Below are positions 27,755-36,641 of a stretch of 64,000 nt of DNA, in pieces; positions within the stretch are counted from its first letter, which is position 1, and each line of letters opens with the position of its first letter. Under the pieces are notes generated by a model. That model worked only from the letters and a program-made list of their open reading frames with translations, did not search any database and had not been told where the DNA came from. This DNA comes from Acinetobacter bohemicus ANC 3994. GTDB taxonomy: Bacteria > Pseudomonadota > Gammaproteobacteria > Pseudomonadales > Moraxellaceae. The stretch is taken from the NCBI RefSeq assembly GCF_000367925.1, contig NZ_KB849175.1, positions 149,395 through 213,394 of the forward strand. Direction: 5' to 3'. A program made the position numbers and the translations under genes.

Positions 27755-29578
27755 TTACTGGATTTGGGGAGTATCTAAAGGTTTATCTAAAGGCACATTC
27801 ATCAGACGTAATGACTCTTGCATCACGCGTGAAAATACAGGTGCAGAGACCGTACCACCGTAGTAACTGCCTGCCGGATTTTCCACTACAACAATCATGG
27901 CTAAACGTGGGTCACTGACGGGAGCAACACCGGCAAATAAAGCACGATATTCACTGGTTGAATAGCCTTTGCGGTCAGCACGCAGCTTATGTGCGGTCCC
28001 TGTTTTACCTGCAACACGGTAGCCCGGAATCGTGGCACGGGTTGCTGTACCGCCCGGCAAAGTCGCGGTTTCCATCATCAAAAGCACTTGATCAGCAATT
28101 TTTGCATCAATAATTTGCTCACCTTTCGGTGGTTGTTCTAATTTGTATAAACTTAAAGGAACCTTGACTCCTTTATTAGCCAGCATGGCATAAGCATCGG
28201 CAATTTGTAATACCGTCGCATTTAGACCATAACCATACGCCATGGTTCCCACTTCAGAGACATTCCATTTGCTCGGTGGCAAAATTAAGCCGCCACTTTC
28301 ACCGGGAAATTTCACGGCTGAACGCTGTCCAAAGCCGACCCGTTTATAGAATGTCGGCAGGGTGGCATAAGGCAAAGACAAGGCCAGTTTCGCAACACCA
28401 ACGTTAGATGATTTTTGAATGATGCCACCTAAAGTCAACGCGCCATAATTATGGGTATCACGAATAGTATGATTACCAATTCGCATACTGCCCGGTGAAG
28501 TATTCACCACTGAGTTTGGCGTGTATTTACCACTTTCTAAGGCCATTGAAACTGTTAGCGGCTTCATGGTTGAACCGGGTTCAAATGAGTCAACAGCACC
28601 ACGGTTACGCATGGCATCTTTATTGCCTAAACTTTTTTTATCGTTCGGGTTATAAGACGGCCAACTGGTCATGGCGAGAATTTCACCAGTTTTAATATCC
28701 ACCGCAATCGCAGTCGCTGAACGTGCGTTATTGGCAACACCCGCAGCCGTCAATTCACGGTACATAATATATTGCAGACGTGAATCAATACTTAAGGTGA
28801 TATTTTCCCCGGCTTCCACTTCTTTAATCACTTCAGGGTCTTTGAAACGATTGCCTTTTTTATCACGAACCACTTGCTGTGCACCATCATGACCTGATAA
28901 AGCAGTATTCAGCTGCATTTCAAGACCCTCAATTCCGATCCCTTCACTATTGGTTAAGCCAATAATTTGTGCATTCGGCTGTGGCTGCGGATAATAACGC
29001 TTATAGTTTTTCTCGGTATAAACACCTTGGAAGTCACGTTTTGCAATCAATTCCGCTTGCTGAGGTGGAATTTCTTTTTGTAAGACCAAATAACGTGAAC
29101 GAGGGCGCTCGTTCATTTTCTTTTTCAACTCGGCACGATCAATTCCGACCGCATCGGCAAGTTCATCTAAGTTTAAATTTTTATCGGGTAATTGGCGTTT
29201 CAGCTTACGATTATTTGGATCTTTCGCCAGTTCCGCAGTAATTTGCTCAAATTGTTTTTTAGTTTCAAAATAGTCACGCGGATCAATCACCACTTTCATG
29301 ACAGGCGTACTAATGGCTAAGGGTACACCGTGGCGATCATAAATCACGCCACGCATGGCCTTGACTCTTTCAGTTCTTAAAATATTGGCATTGGCTTTAT
29401 TTTGCAAAAAGTCTTTATTAATGATCTGCACATAAAATGCACGTCCCACTAAAGCTAAAAAGCAGAGTAAAACCACACTCCACATCAGATAAAAACGCCA
29501 CATATCGACACTGAGTGTGGTTTTTTCCGTAATAGACTGCTGCTTTTTACGTACTTGCTTATTTCTCTTGTCCACCAT
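27755..29578 (-). CDS. ftsI: Septal transpeptidase FtsI (PBP3)
   Basis: A 607-aa division-specific transpeptidase. A cytoplasmic N-terminus and membrane helix (about residues 28-48) precede the pedestal domain (up to about 250). The transpeptidase has the active Ser in FEPGSTMKPL near 335, SSNVGVAK near 390 and the KTG motif in VAGKTGTAHKL near 525. It cross-links septal peptidoglycan together with FtsW. The gene follows ftsL by 13 bases. Confidence 0.95.
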   Translation of the reverse strand: MVDKRNKQVRKKQQSITEKTTLSVDMWRFYLMWSVVLLCFLALVGRAFYVQIINKDFLQNKANANILRTERVKAMRGVIYDRHGVPLAISTPVMKVVIDPRDYFETKKQFEQITAELAKDPNNRKLKRQLPDKNLNLDELADAVGIDRAELKKKMNERPRSRYLVLQKEIPPQQAELIAKRDFQGVYTEKNYKRYYPQPQPNAQIIGLTNSEGIGIEGLEMQLNTALSGHDGAQQVVRDKKGNRFKDPEVIKEVEAGENITLSIDSRLQYIMYRELTAAGVANNARSATAIAVDIKTGEILAMTSWPSYNPNDKKSLGNKDAMRNRGAVDSFEPGSTMKPLTVSMALESGKYTPNSVVNTSPGSMRIGNHTIRDTHNYGALTLGGIIQKSSNVGVAKLALSLPYATLPTFYKRVGFGQRSAVKFPGESGGLILPPSKWNVSEVGTMAYGYGLNATVLQIADAYAMLANKGVKVPLSLYKLEQPPKGEQIIDAKIADQVLLMMETATLPGGTATRATIPGYRVAGKTGTAHKLRADRKGYSTSEYRALFAGVAPVSDPRLAMIVVVENPAGSYYGGTVSAPVFSRVMQESLRLMNVPLDKPLDTPQIQ

Positions 29579-29591
29579 ATTACCGCTAGCC

Positions 29592-29924
29592 TTATTTTTT
29601 ATCTTCTGAAGTCATTGGTAAAGAAATTACAACGGTCTGTGCCACGGGTGGCGAGTACATGCGTAATTGGGTCACTGCGCGTGTCCCAATTTGTGCAGTC
29701 GCACCAAAGGTTTGTTGCTCAATCAACAAACGCCCCCACTCGGCATTCAGATCATCTTTTTCTCGGTTAAAAGCACTCAGTTCACGATAATCATGACGAT
29801 ATTCAAAGACTTGAAATACCACCATAATTGCGCTAACAAAAACCAAGACCAATAAAATGATATAACTGATGATTTTTTTCATCGCCAATTTTTCTGCTTT
29901 TTTTTCAACAACTTCAGTTTTCAT
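29592..29924 (-). CDS. ftsL: Cell division protein FtsL
   Basis: A 110-aa bitopic protein: short cytoplasmic N-terminus, membrane helix at about residues 18-39, then a coiled coil with leucine-type heptads (FEYRHDYRELSAFNREKDDL) and a short tail. FtsL joins FtsB and FtsQ to activate septal synthesis. Sequence conservation is low in this family; position between rsmH and ftsI makes the call secure. Its ATG overlaps the rsmH stop as TAATG. Confidence 0.9.
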   Translation of the reverse strand: MKTEVVEKKAEKLAMKKIISYIILLVLVFVSAIMVVFQVFEYRHDYRELSAFNREKDDLNAEWGRLLIEQQTFGATAQIGTRAVTQLRMYSPPVAQTVVISLPMTSEDKK

Positions 29925-30847
29925 TATTCGCCTTTTAAAGCTAAGCGTTCTGCAACTCTAAGCCATGCACTACGTGAACGAAAATTGGCTTTGATCTCGG
30001 CTTCACTGGCACGTACTCGGGAAATTTTCTTTAACCGACGGGTATCTTCCCGTTCTTGTGGCATACCCCAACTGGTATCTTCTGCTAAAGTTGATTCTTT
30101 TTGAATAAATTGTTTAATTAAACGATCTTCTAGCGAGTGGAAACTAATGACCGCTAAACGTCCTTCTGTTTTAAGCACATCAACCGCTTGCGGTAAGAAC
30201 GCTTCAATATCTTCTAATTCTTTATTAATGGCAATACGAATACCCTGAAAAGTTCGTGTTGCCGCATGTTTATTTTTTTCCCATTTCGGATGCGCGACTT
30301 TCACAATTTCTGCTAATTGTGCAGTGGTGTCAATATAGCCCGCAGCTTTAATGGCTTTGGCAATACGACGGCTATAACGCTCTTCACCATATTGAAAAAT
30401 AATATTGGCCAAAGCTTCTTCTTCAATATTGACCAACCATTCAGCCGCAGTCGGACCTTTTGAATTGTCCATCCGCATATCCAGTGGACCATCTTTCATA
30501 AAACTAAAACCACGTTCTGCCTGATCCAGCTGTGGCGAAGACACACCTAAATCCGCCATCACGCCATCCACCAAACCAATCCCACGCGCTTCAAGTTCTT
30601 GTTTTAAATCGGCAAAACTGGCATGAATAATTTTAAAACGCGGATCTTCTTGCTCCAAAATTGCCGCAGTTTCCAAAGCTTGTGGATCTTTATCAAAACC
30701 ATAGACACGAGCATTTTCATCTAATTTAGACAGCAATAAACGCGTATGCCCCCCTCGGCCAAACGTACCATCGACATAAATTCCTGTATTTCGATCTGCC
30801 AATAAGGCATCAACAGTTTCGTGAAGTAATACAGAAATATGCGACAT
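29924..30847 (-). CDS. rsmH: 16S rRNA (cytosine-1402-N4)-methyltransferase
   Basis: A 307-aa SAM-dependent methyltransferase acting on C1402 in the ribosomal P site. The N-terminal HISVLLHETVDALL, SAM motif DGTFGRGGHTRLLL near residue 26 and DLGVSSPQLDQAERGFSF near 100 are typical. Length is standard. It is the first gene here of the dcw-type block; mraZ is not found upstream, where a sulfate-binding protein gene lies instead. No clear ribosome site precedes the ATG. Confidence 0.95.
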   Translation of the reverse strand: MSHISVLLHETVDALLADRNTGIYVDGTFGRGGHTRLLLSKLDENARVYGFDKDPQALETAAILEQEDPRFKIIHASFADLKQELEARGIGLVDGVMADLGVSSPQLDQAERGFSFMKDGPLDMRMDNSKGPTAAEWLVNIEEEALANIIFQYGEERYSRRIAKAIKAAGYIDTTAQLAEIVKVAHPKWEKNKHAATRTFQGIRIAINKELEDIEAFLPQAVDVLKTEGRLAVISFHSLEDRLIKQFIQKESTLAEDTSWGMPQEREDTRRLKKISRVRASEAEIKANFRSRSAWLRVAERLALKGE

Positions 30848-30978
30848 AAGGGTTCAATCAATACTATGAAAAGTGTAACTGCACATTATTACCTTGTTTT
30901 GATAAAGCTCCAAACGTCTTTTTGTAGATAAATATTATTTTCTATAGAGAAAACCGTTTTAACTTTTTGCAATACGCC

Positions 30979-31010
30979 ATAAAAAAAGCCCCCAACAAGG
31001 AGGCTTCTAA
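30979..31010 (-). terminator. Terminator after the first sulfate-binding protein gene
   Basis: Minus-strand hairpin AGCCTCC / GGGGGCT (one mismatch) followed by seven T, about 20 bases past the stop codon at 31028. Confidence 0.75.
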
Positions 31011-31027
31011 AATCACACGTCAATCAG

Positions 31028-32047
31028 TTACTTACGCGTATTATAAATCTGATCAAAAGTTGCACCATTCACAAAGTGAGTTTTTTGCGCTTGTGCCCAA
31101 CCCCCAAATACTTCATCAATCGTGAATGTTTTTAATGGCGGAAATTGTGCTTTGTATTTTGCCAACACTTCAGCATTACGCGGACGATAGAAATGCTTGG
31201 CTGCCATCTCTTGACCTAAGGGTGAATACAAATAATTGATATAACCTTTGGCCAACCATTTATTGCCATTTTTCTCTACGGTCTTGTCCACAATGGCAAC
31301 TGAAGGTTCCGTTAAAATTGAAATAGATGGGTAGACAATATCAAACTTATTTTTCCCCAAAGTTTTTTGCGTTACTAAGGCTTCATTTTCCCAAGTCAAC
31401 AACACATCACCAATACCACGCTCAGCAAATGTGGTCATTGAAGCACGTGCCGCCGAGTCCATGACTTTTACGTTACGGTACATTTTGCCGACAAAATCTT
31501 TGGCTGTTGCATCCGTACCAGCAGGTTGTTTTAACGCATAGCCCCAAGCCGACAAATACACCCAACGTGGCAATCCGCCTGTTTTTGGATTTGGCGTGAT
31601 AATTTGTACGCCCGGTTTGGTTAAATCAGACCAGTCTTTAATCTTTTTCGGATTGCCTTTACGCACCATAAAAACGATGGTTGAGGTATAAGGCGCAGAG
31701 TTATACGGAAACTCTTTTTGCCAACCCGGCTGAATTTGACCCGATTTTACAATTTCTTCAATATCATTGGCTAAAGCCAAAGTCACGACATCGCCTTTCA
31801 AACCATCAACTACTGAACGGGCTTGCTTACCCGAGCCGCCGTGTGACTGTTTGAAATTCACTGTATAACCGGTACGCTGTTTCCAATATGCGCCAAAGGA
31901 TTGATTAAATTCATCATAAAATTCGCGCGTTGCATCATAAGATACATTTAAAAAATCACGATCTGCTGCTTGAGCAGATGTGGCAGTAAAAGCAATGCCG
32001 GTTGCCAACAATGCTGCACTGAATAAAACTTTAAATTGAATTTTCAT
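31028..32047 (-). CDS. sbp: Periplasmic sulfate-binding protein, copy 1
   Basis: A 339-aa ABC-transporter solute receptor. The signal peptide ends TSAQA near residue 27. Mature motifs include FLNVSYDATREFY, KQSHGGSGKQARSV (phosphate/sulfate-type anion loop), VVTLALANDIEEIV and FAERGIGDVLLTWENEA, all typical of Sbp. It would deliver sulfate to a CysTWA-type permease, but no permease or ATPase gene is near. It is a close paralogue of the next gene; the two differ mostly in the signal region and scattered positions. Confidence 0.92.
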   Translation of the reverse strand: MKIQFKVLFSAALLATGIAFTATSAQAADRDFLNVSYDATREFYDEFNQSFGAYWKQRTGYTVNFKQSHGGSGKQARSVVDGLKGDVVTLALANDIEEIVKSGQIQPGWQKEFPYNSAPYTSTIVFMVRKGNPKKIKDWSDLTKPGVQIITPNPKTGGLPRWVYLSAWGYALKQPAGTDATAKDFVGKMYRNVKVMDSAARASMTTFAERGIGDVLLTWENEALVTQKTLGKNKFDIVYPSISILTEPSVAIVDKTVEKNGNKWLAKGYINYLYSPLGQEMAAKHFYRPRNAEVLAKYKAQFPPLKTFTIDEVFGGWAQAQKTHFVNGATFDQIYNTRK

Positions 32048-32230
32048 TACGATACAGACAACTCATCTTGATTGATGCTAAATATATGAAATAAAATCAT
32101 AAATCGCAATCCATTCAACTTACTGAAAAATCTATCAAATTAGATATTTTATTTTAATTTATTGTTTTAGTTTAGAAAATTAAAAGACAGTTTACTTATT
32201 CAATATTTATACCGTTTTATGCACTACATA

Positions 32231-32264
32231 TAATAAAAATGGATAACTATCGCTATCCATTTCC
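32231..32264 (-). terminator. Terminator after the second sulfate-binding protein gene
   Basis: Minus-strand stem ATGGATA / TATCCAT (loop GCGATAGT-like) followed by a T-rich run, located about 30 bases past the stop codon at 32293. Confidence 0.65.
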
Positions 32265-32292
32265 TTAACCCTAATAAAATCAGGTTATTTAC

Positions 32293-33294
32293 CTATTGTC
32301 TACTGCTGTAAATCTGATCAAAAATCGCACCATTCACAAAATGGGTTTTCTGCGCTTTTGTCCATCCACCAAATACATCACCGATGGTGAACAGTTTGAT
32401 TTTTGGAAATTGTGCTGCATATTTTGCCGCAATTTGTGGATTACGTGGACGGAAAAAATGCTGTGCTGCCAAATCCTGTCCTTTAGGTGAATATAAATAA
32501 TTCAGATAACCTTTGGCTAAATTACGGTTACCATTTTTATCGACCGTTTTATCAACTATGGCCACCGAAGGCTCTGCCAAAATTGAAATTGAAGGATAAA
32601 CAATCTGGAATTTATCTTTACCCAAACCTTGGGTCGCCAGTAAGGCTTCATTTTCCCAAGACAACAGCACATCGCCTATACCACGTTCAGCAAACGTGGT
32701 TAAAGAACCGCGTGCACCTGAATCCAGCACTTTCACATTGCCGTAGAGTTTTGTCACCAATGCTTTTGCTTTGGCATCATTGCCACCCGGCTGTTTTAAA
32801 GCATAACCCCAAGCAGAAAGGTAGATCCAGCGTGGTGCTCCCCCCGTTTTTGGATTTGGCGTGATAATTTCTACACCTGATTTGGTTAAATCATTCCAAT
32901 CTTTAATATTTTTAGGATTACCCTTACGCACTAAAAATACCACCGTTGAGGTATATGGCGCAGAATTATTGGGAAACTGTTTCTGCCAGTTTTTATGGAT
33001 CAACCCTGCATTGACAATTTCTTCAATATCATTGGCTAAAGCGAGGGTCACTACATCGGCTTGTAAACCATCGATTACCGAACGTGCTTGCTTACCCGAA
33101 CCGCCATGCGATTGTTTAAAGTCTACGTCTTGCCCTGTCCGTTGTTTCCAAAATGTGCCAAAAGCCTGATTATATTCTTGGTAAAATTCACGGGTCGGGT
33201 CATAGGAAACATTCAGAAAATCTTTTCCAGCAAAACTATGTGAAGTCATTCCGCCCAATAAAGCAACAAGAGTCGACACTATTATTTTTTTCAT
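32293..33294 (-). CDS. sbp: Periplasmic sulfate-binding protein, copy 2
   Basis: A 333-aa paralogue of the preceding receptor. The start MKKIIVSTLVALLGG at 33294 gives a normal signal peptide ending SHSFA near residue 22; a start 20 codons upstream would put a long extension before it and is rejected. FLNVSYDPTREFYQEYNQAF, KQSHGGSGKQARSV and ERGIGDVLLSWENEALL are visible and closer to enteric Sbp than copy 1 is. Each copy has its own terminator, so they may be expressed under different conditions. Confidence 0.9.
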   Translation of the reverse strand: MKKIIVSTLVALLGGMTSHSFAGKDFLNVSYDPTREFYQEYNQAFGTFWKQRTGQDVDFKQSHGGSGKQARSVIDGLQADVVTLALANDIEEIVNAGLIHKNWQKQFPNNSAPYTSTVVFLVRKGNPKNIKDWNDLTKSGVEIITPNPKTGGAPRWIYLSAWGYALKQPGGNDAKAKALVTKLYGNVKVLDSGARGSLTTFAERGIGDVLLSWENEALLATQGLGKDKFQIVYPSISILAEPSVAIVDKTVDKNGNRNLAKGYLNYLYSPKGQDLAAQHFFRPRNPQIAAKYAAQFPKIKLFTIGDVFGGWTKAQKTHFVNGAIFDQIYSSRQ

Positions 33295-33665
33295 GTTTAT
33301 AAATCGCTTATTGAAGGTTTTAAGCACTATATAAATCTGAAATAATTTTATCAATCATATGGTTATATCATTTAATTCATTCAAAATCAGTTTTATAGAT
33401 ATCGATTTAAATGCTGATGTATACACTTTTATGACTAAAAATATAACAAATGCCAATCAATCTGCATGACCTGCACAAATCTTCATGTTCTATCCATAGT
33501 TTTTTGATACAAAGGCATATATTCAATTGGTTTTCATCATTTTGTAAAAGAGTGTGAGGCAGTTCTACTGTTATATTTTTTTATGTGTTTAAATGATAGT
33601 GCTAGAATAAAACAACAATTAGTAAATTCCAGTAGCAAACGGCAGTACTAAAGGGGAAAGTTGAA
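33295..33665. other. AT-rich intergenic region
   Basis: About 370 bases between the second sulfate-binding protein gene (minus strand) and a small exported protein gene (plus strand). It should carry divergent promoters. A TAGAAT-like -10 for the plus strand is possible near 33603, but the -35 is poor. Nothing else recognised. Confidence 0.45.
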
Positions 33666-33968
33666 ATGAAATATACACAGTTGATCAAGATATGTAGTTT
33701 GAGTCTAAGCTTAGGTCTAATGGCCCAAGTCGGACATACGGCTGCCATTAAAACCACGAATGCAAAGATCACGCTTGCGCCTGAACGCTCGTCATTGATT
33801 GAAAAAGCACTCCTGCAACAAAAGCAAGGGAGCAATACTTTACGTGGTGATAACGATTTAAAAATTCTCACTGAAATTAAAGTTGCACCGACACAAAGCT
33901 TTTTTGCGTCTCAAAATCAAAAATTTACCCGTTTCGTACAAGCCTTCTTTCCTCAAAGTAGCTCTTAA
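33666..33968 (+). CDS. Small exported protein, unknown function
   Basis: A 100-aa protein with a signal peptide (MKYTQLIKICSLSLSLGLMA then QVGHTAA, cut near residue 26). The mature part is basic and contains KITLAPERSSLIEKALLQQK. No cysteines or recognised domain are seen. A purine-rich AGGGGAAAG site lies about seven bases before the ATG. A terminator follows directly, so it is a single-gene unit. Not recognised; secretion to the periplasm is inferred. Confidence 0.65.
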   Translation: MKYTQLIKICSLSLSLGLMAQVGHTAAIKTTNAKITLAPERSSLIEKALLQQKQGSNTLRGDNDLKILTEIKVAPTQSFFASQNQKFTRFVQAFFPQSSS

Positions 33969-34008
33969 TAGCATCATAAACGTCTTCCCCCTTTAAGACG
34001 TTGCAATC

Positions 34009-34057
34009 AAGCCTAATCATTTCAATGTTGAATTTAACATTAAGTGATTAGGCTTTT
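34009..34057 (+). terminator. Terminator before gltX
   Basis: Long stem AAGCCTAATCA / TGATTAGGCTT with inner A/T pairing, followed by TTTTT. It ends the upstream small-protein transcript and nearly abuts the gltX promoter. Confidence 0.85.
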
Positions 34058-34061
34058 TCGT

Positions 34062-34067
34062 TATAAT
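34062..34067 (+). promoter_or_regulatory. Possible gltX -10 box
   Basis: A perfect TATAAT lies 31 bases before the gltX start, right after the upstream terminator. The expected -35 window falls in the terminator arm and matches poorly, so this is tentative. Confidence 0.4.
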
Positions 34068-34098
34068 AGTTTCCATTCACATTCTGAAAATATTGATT

Positions 34099-35607
34099 AT
34101 GACTGTTCGTACTCGTATTGCCCCTTCTCCTACAGGCTTCCCACACGTAGGCACTGCATATATTGCTTTATTCAACTTATGTTTTGCCAAGCAACATGGT
34201 GGCGAATTTATTCTTCGTATTGAAGATACTGACCAACTTCGCTCAACCCCTGAATCTGAAAAAATGATTTTAGATTCATTGCGTTGGTTAGGTCTCAACT
34301 GGTCTGAAGGCCCAGACATTGGCGGGCCACATGCGCCGTATCGCCAGTCTGAACGTATGGGGATTTATAAGCAATACGCGCTGGAATTGGTTGAAAAAGG
34401 TCATGCCTTTTACTGCTTCGCAACCAGCGACGAACTGGATCAAATGCGTATCGAGCAACAAGCACGTGGCGAAACACCAAAATACGACGGTCGTGGTTTA
34501 AAGTTATCTACTGAAGACGTTCAAAGTCGCCTTGCTGCAGGTGAGCCACACGTAATTCGTATGAAAGTGCCTGAAGAAGGCATTTGTACCGTCAATGACT
34601 TGTTGCGTGGTGAAGTGCAAATTCCTTGGGCTCAAGTGGACATGCAAGTGCTGCTTAAAACGGATGGTTTACCTACTTATCACCTTGCCAATGTGGTCGA
34701 TGACCATTTAATGCAAATTACTCACGTTTTCCGTGGTGAAGAATGGTTACCATCTGCACCGAAGCATCAATTGCTTTATCAATACTTTGGCTGGGAAATG
34801 CCAGTACTTGGTCACATGCCATTACTACGTAACCCAGACAAATCTAAATTGTCTAAACGTAAAAACCCAACCTCAATCAACTACTACAAAGACATTGGCG
34901 TACTTCCAGAAGCGTTGTTGAACTATTTGGCACGTATGGGTTGGTCAATGCCAGACGAACGTGAAAAATTCACTTTGGCAGAGATGATTGAAAACTTCGA
35001 CATCCAACGTGTCTCACTGGGTGGACCAATTTTTGATGTGGAAAAACTCAATTGGTTGAATGGTCAATGGATTAAAGCGCTTTCTCCTGCTGAATTGTTA
35101 AATACACTTTTAGCGTGGAAAGCAGACCGTAAAATGTTGGAAGACATCGCTGCGGCCATTCAACCGCGTATCAACTTATTGTCTGAAGCAGTCAATTGGG
35201 CTGGATTCTACTTCAATCAATTCCCACAAGTGTCTAAAGAGCAGTTTGAAAGCAAGAAACTGTCTGAAGAACAAGTTCGTCAAAGCTTACAATTCGCAAT
35301 TTGGCGCTTAGAAAGCTTATTTACTTGGAATAATGACACCGTTAGCCAAACCCTGATGGATTTAGCCAGCCAAATGGAAATTAAGCTACGCGATTTCATG
35401 CCAACGTTCTTTATTGCCATTGCGGGTTCGACCAGTTCAACCCCTGTGATGCAGTCGATGGTCACCCTTGGCCCAGATTTAACCTTTGCTCGTTTACGCC
35501 ATGCACTGGAAATTGTCGGTGGTCCGAGCAAAAAAGAAACGAAAGTGTGGGAAAAACTCAATGAAAGCTTAAAATTGCTGAAAAATGATGCAGTTGATGC
35601 GGTATAA
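34099..35607 (+). CDS. gltX: Glutamyl-tRNA synthetase
   Basis: A 502-aa class I aminoacyl-tRNA synthetase charging tRNA-Glu. The HIGH-type motif lies in RIAPSPTGFPHVGTA near residue 5, the KMSKS-type motif in DKSKLSKRKNP near residue 255, and FRGEEWLPSAPKHQLLY near 215. An alpha-helical anticodon-binding domain forms the C-terminal third. The ATG at 34099 is preferred over a TTG two codons earlier. A tRNA-Glu gene, its substrate, lies about 165 bases downstream. Confidence 0.96.
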   Translation: MTVRTRIAPSPTGFPHVGTAYIALFNLCFAKQHGGEFILRIEDTDQLRSTPESEKMILDSLRWLGLNWSEGPDIGGPHAPYRQSERMGIYKQYALELVEKGHAFYCFATSDELDQMRIEQQARGETPKYDGRGLKLSTEDVQSRLAAGEPHVIRMKVPEEGICTVNDLLRGEVQIPWAQVDMQVLLKTDGLPTYHLANVVDDHLMQITHVFRGEEWLPSAPKHQLLYQYFGWEMPVLGHMPLLRNPDKSKLSKRKNPTSINYYKDIGVLPEALLNYLARMGWSMPDEREKFTLAEMIENFDIQRVSLGGPIFDVEKLNWLNGQWIKALSPAELLNTLLAWKADRKMLEDIAAAIQPRINLLSEAVNWAGFYFNQFPQVSKEQFESKKLSEEQVRQSLQFAIWRLESLFTWNNDTVSQTLMDLASQMEIKLRDFMPTFFIAIAGSTSSTPVMQSMVTLGPDLTFARLRHALEIVGGPSKKETKVWEKLNESLKLLKNDAVDAV

Positions 35608-35619
35608 TTGATTTTATAG

Positions 35620-35648
35620 TTGACGTATGAGCGCAATGCCCCTAATAT
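35620..35648 (+). promoter_or_regulatory. Sigma-70 promoter of the tRNA operon
   Basis: TTGACG, 17 bases, then TAATAT. A GC-rich stretch (GCGCTC) follows the -10, a discriminator type common at stably regulated RNA promoters. The expected start lies about ten bases before tRNA-Ala. Confidence 0.72.
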
Positions 35649-35665
35649 TGCGCTCACACAGACTG

Positions 35666-35741
35666 GGGGTTATAGCTCAGTTGGTAGAGCGCTACAATGG
35701 CATTGTAGAGGTCAGGAGTTCGATCCTCCTTGACTCCACCA
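35666..35741 (+). tRNA. tRNA-Ala (anticodon GGC)
   Basis: A 76-base tRNA with encoded CCA end. The acceptor stem GGGGTTA pairs with TGACTCC and includes the G3-U70 pair that identifies alanine tRNAs. The anticodon stem CTACA / TGTAG encloses the loop ATGGCAT, giving anticodon GGC. The T arm contains GTTCGATC. It precedes tRNA-Glu by 30 bases and shares its promoter and terminator. Confidence 0.95.
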
Positions 35742-35771
35742 TCTCATGTTTTACCTGTGTTGCCTCGATAA

Positions 35772-35847
35772 GTCCCTATCGTCTAGAGGCCTAGGACATC
35801 GCCCTTTCACGGCGGTAACCGGGGTTCGAATCCCCGTAGGGACGCCA
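35772..35847 (+). tRNA. tRNA-Glu (anticodon TTC)
   Basis: A 76-base tRNA with CCA end, nearly identical in layout to enteric tRNA-Glu. Acceptor GTCCCTA pairs with TAGGGAC; the anticodon loop is CTTTCAC with anticodon TTC; the T arm has GTTCGAAT. It is the second gene of the two-tRNA operon after gltX. Confidence 0.96.
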
Positions 35848-35852
35848 AATTC

Positions 35853-35886
35853 AAAAAAGCCACTGACCTATTCAGTGGCTTTTTTA
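35853..35886 (+). terminator. Terminator of the tRNA operon
   Basis: AGCCACTGA / TCAGTGGCT stem with a short loop and seven T after it, six bases past tRNA-Glu. Confidence 0.9.
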
Positions 35887-35961
35887 TTCTCTGTACACTC
35901 TATAAATTGATCTAGTCGCAGAAAAATGGATTCACTGACCTCATTTTATTCTGCCGCCCAA

Positions 35962-36069
35962 TTACTTACGAGACACCGCCAAGCTACAAATATACAGCGT
36001 GATCGTGATCAATAAGCCAAAAATGCCACCGATATAAGTTCCTAGCAAAATAAAATAAAAGCAATCCAT
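35962..36069 (-). CDS. Possible 35-aa membrane miniprotein
   Basis: A short reading frame beginning MDCFYFILLGTYIGGIFGLL and continuing ITITLYICSLAVSRK. It is almost one single hydrophobic helix with a basic C-terminus, the usual shape of small membrane proteins. No good ribosome site precedes the ATG, and the frame extends upstream through LDDCDV without an ATG. Apart from this frame the 420-base region between tRNA-Glu and the zinc-ribbon gene holds only the tRNA terminator. Low certainty; it may also be a gene remnant. Confidence 0.3.
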   Translation of the reverse strand: MDCFYFILLGTYIGGIFGLLITITLYICSLAVSRK

Positions 36070-36269
36070 CACATCGCAATCATCTAATTTTTCAATTTAA
36101 AGCACCATTCTAGTACATATTTTAATCATGCAATATAGATCAACAGGACTGCTCAAATGAAGCACGCTGCGATATCCGTTCCGTTCATACTGTACTGATG
36201 CCAAGTATCTTTTTGCTTTCTGCGACATTACGATTAAAATAAAGCATAGATTAAAATTGTGGAGTTGTA

Positions 36270-36611
36270 ATGCAATACCGTTGCCCAAAATGCCAAAGCC
36301 CTAAAATCATACCTGTTGCACAAGCTGGCGGGCCAACGACTCGACCTGTCGTTCCTAAAAGCTTAGTCTTTTTAATCTCTGCTATTTTCATTTTATTGCT
36401 ATTGGTGTTAATTAGTATTGCCATGTGGATTTTTGCTGATGGTGCAGGAACCACCTTGCAAGTTGCAACAGTGGTTATATTTGTATTGTGCTTAATTTTG
36501 GGCTTCCTGTTTTATCGTGATTTGCCCGATTTTAAAATTTCCATGCAAGGTTTTATGCAGTCACAAAAAAAATGGAAATGTCGTGAATGTGATCACGAAT
36601 GGGAAATTTAA
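36270..36611 (+). CDS. Zinc-ribbon-like membrane protein, unknown function
   Basis: A 113-aa protein with CPKC at residues 5-8 and CREC near residue 105, on either side of two membrane helices (about 31-53 and 62-82). The two cysteine pairs could together bind one zinc on the cytoplasmic face, since an even number of helices separates them. GGAG lies five bases before the ATG. It is convergent with the CDF exporter gene. Not assigned to a known family by me. Confidence 0.65.
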   Translation: MQYRCPKCQSPKIIPVAQAGGPTTRPVVPKSLVFLISAIFILLLLVLISIAMWIFADGAGTTLQVATVVIFVLCLILGFLFYRDLPDFKISMQGFMQSQKKWKCRECDHEWEI

Positions 36612-36641
36612 CCTAAAGCTATTTTCACATCAGCCCCATGT

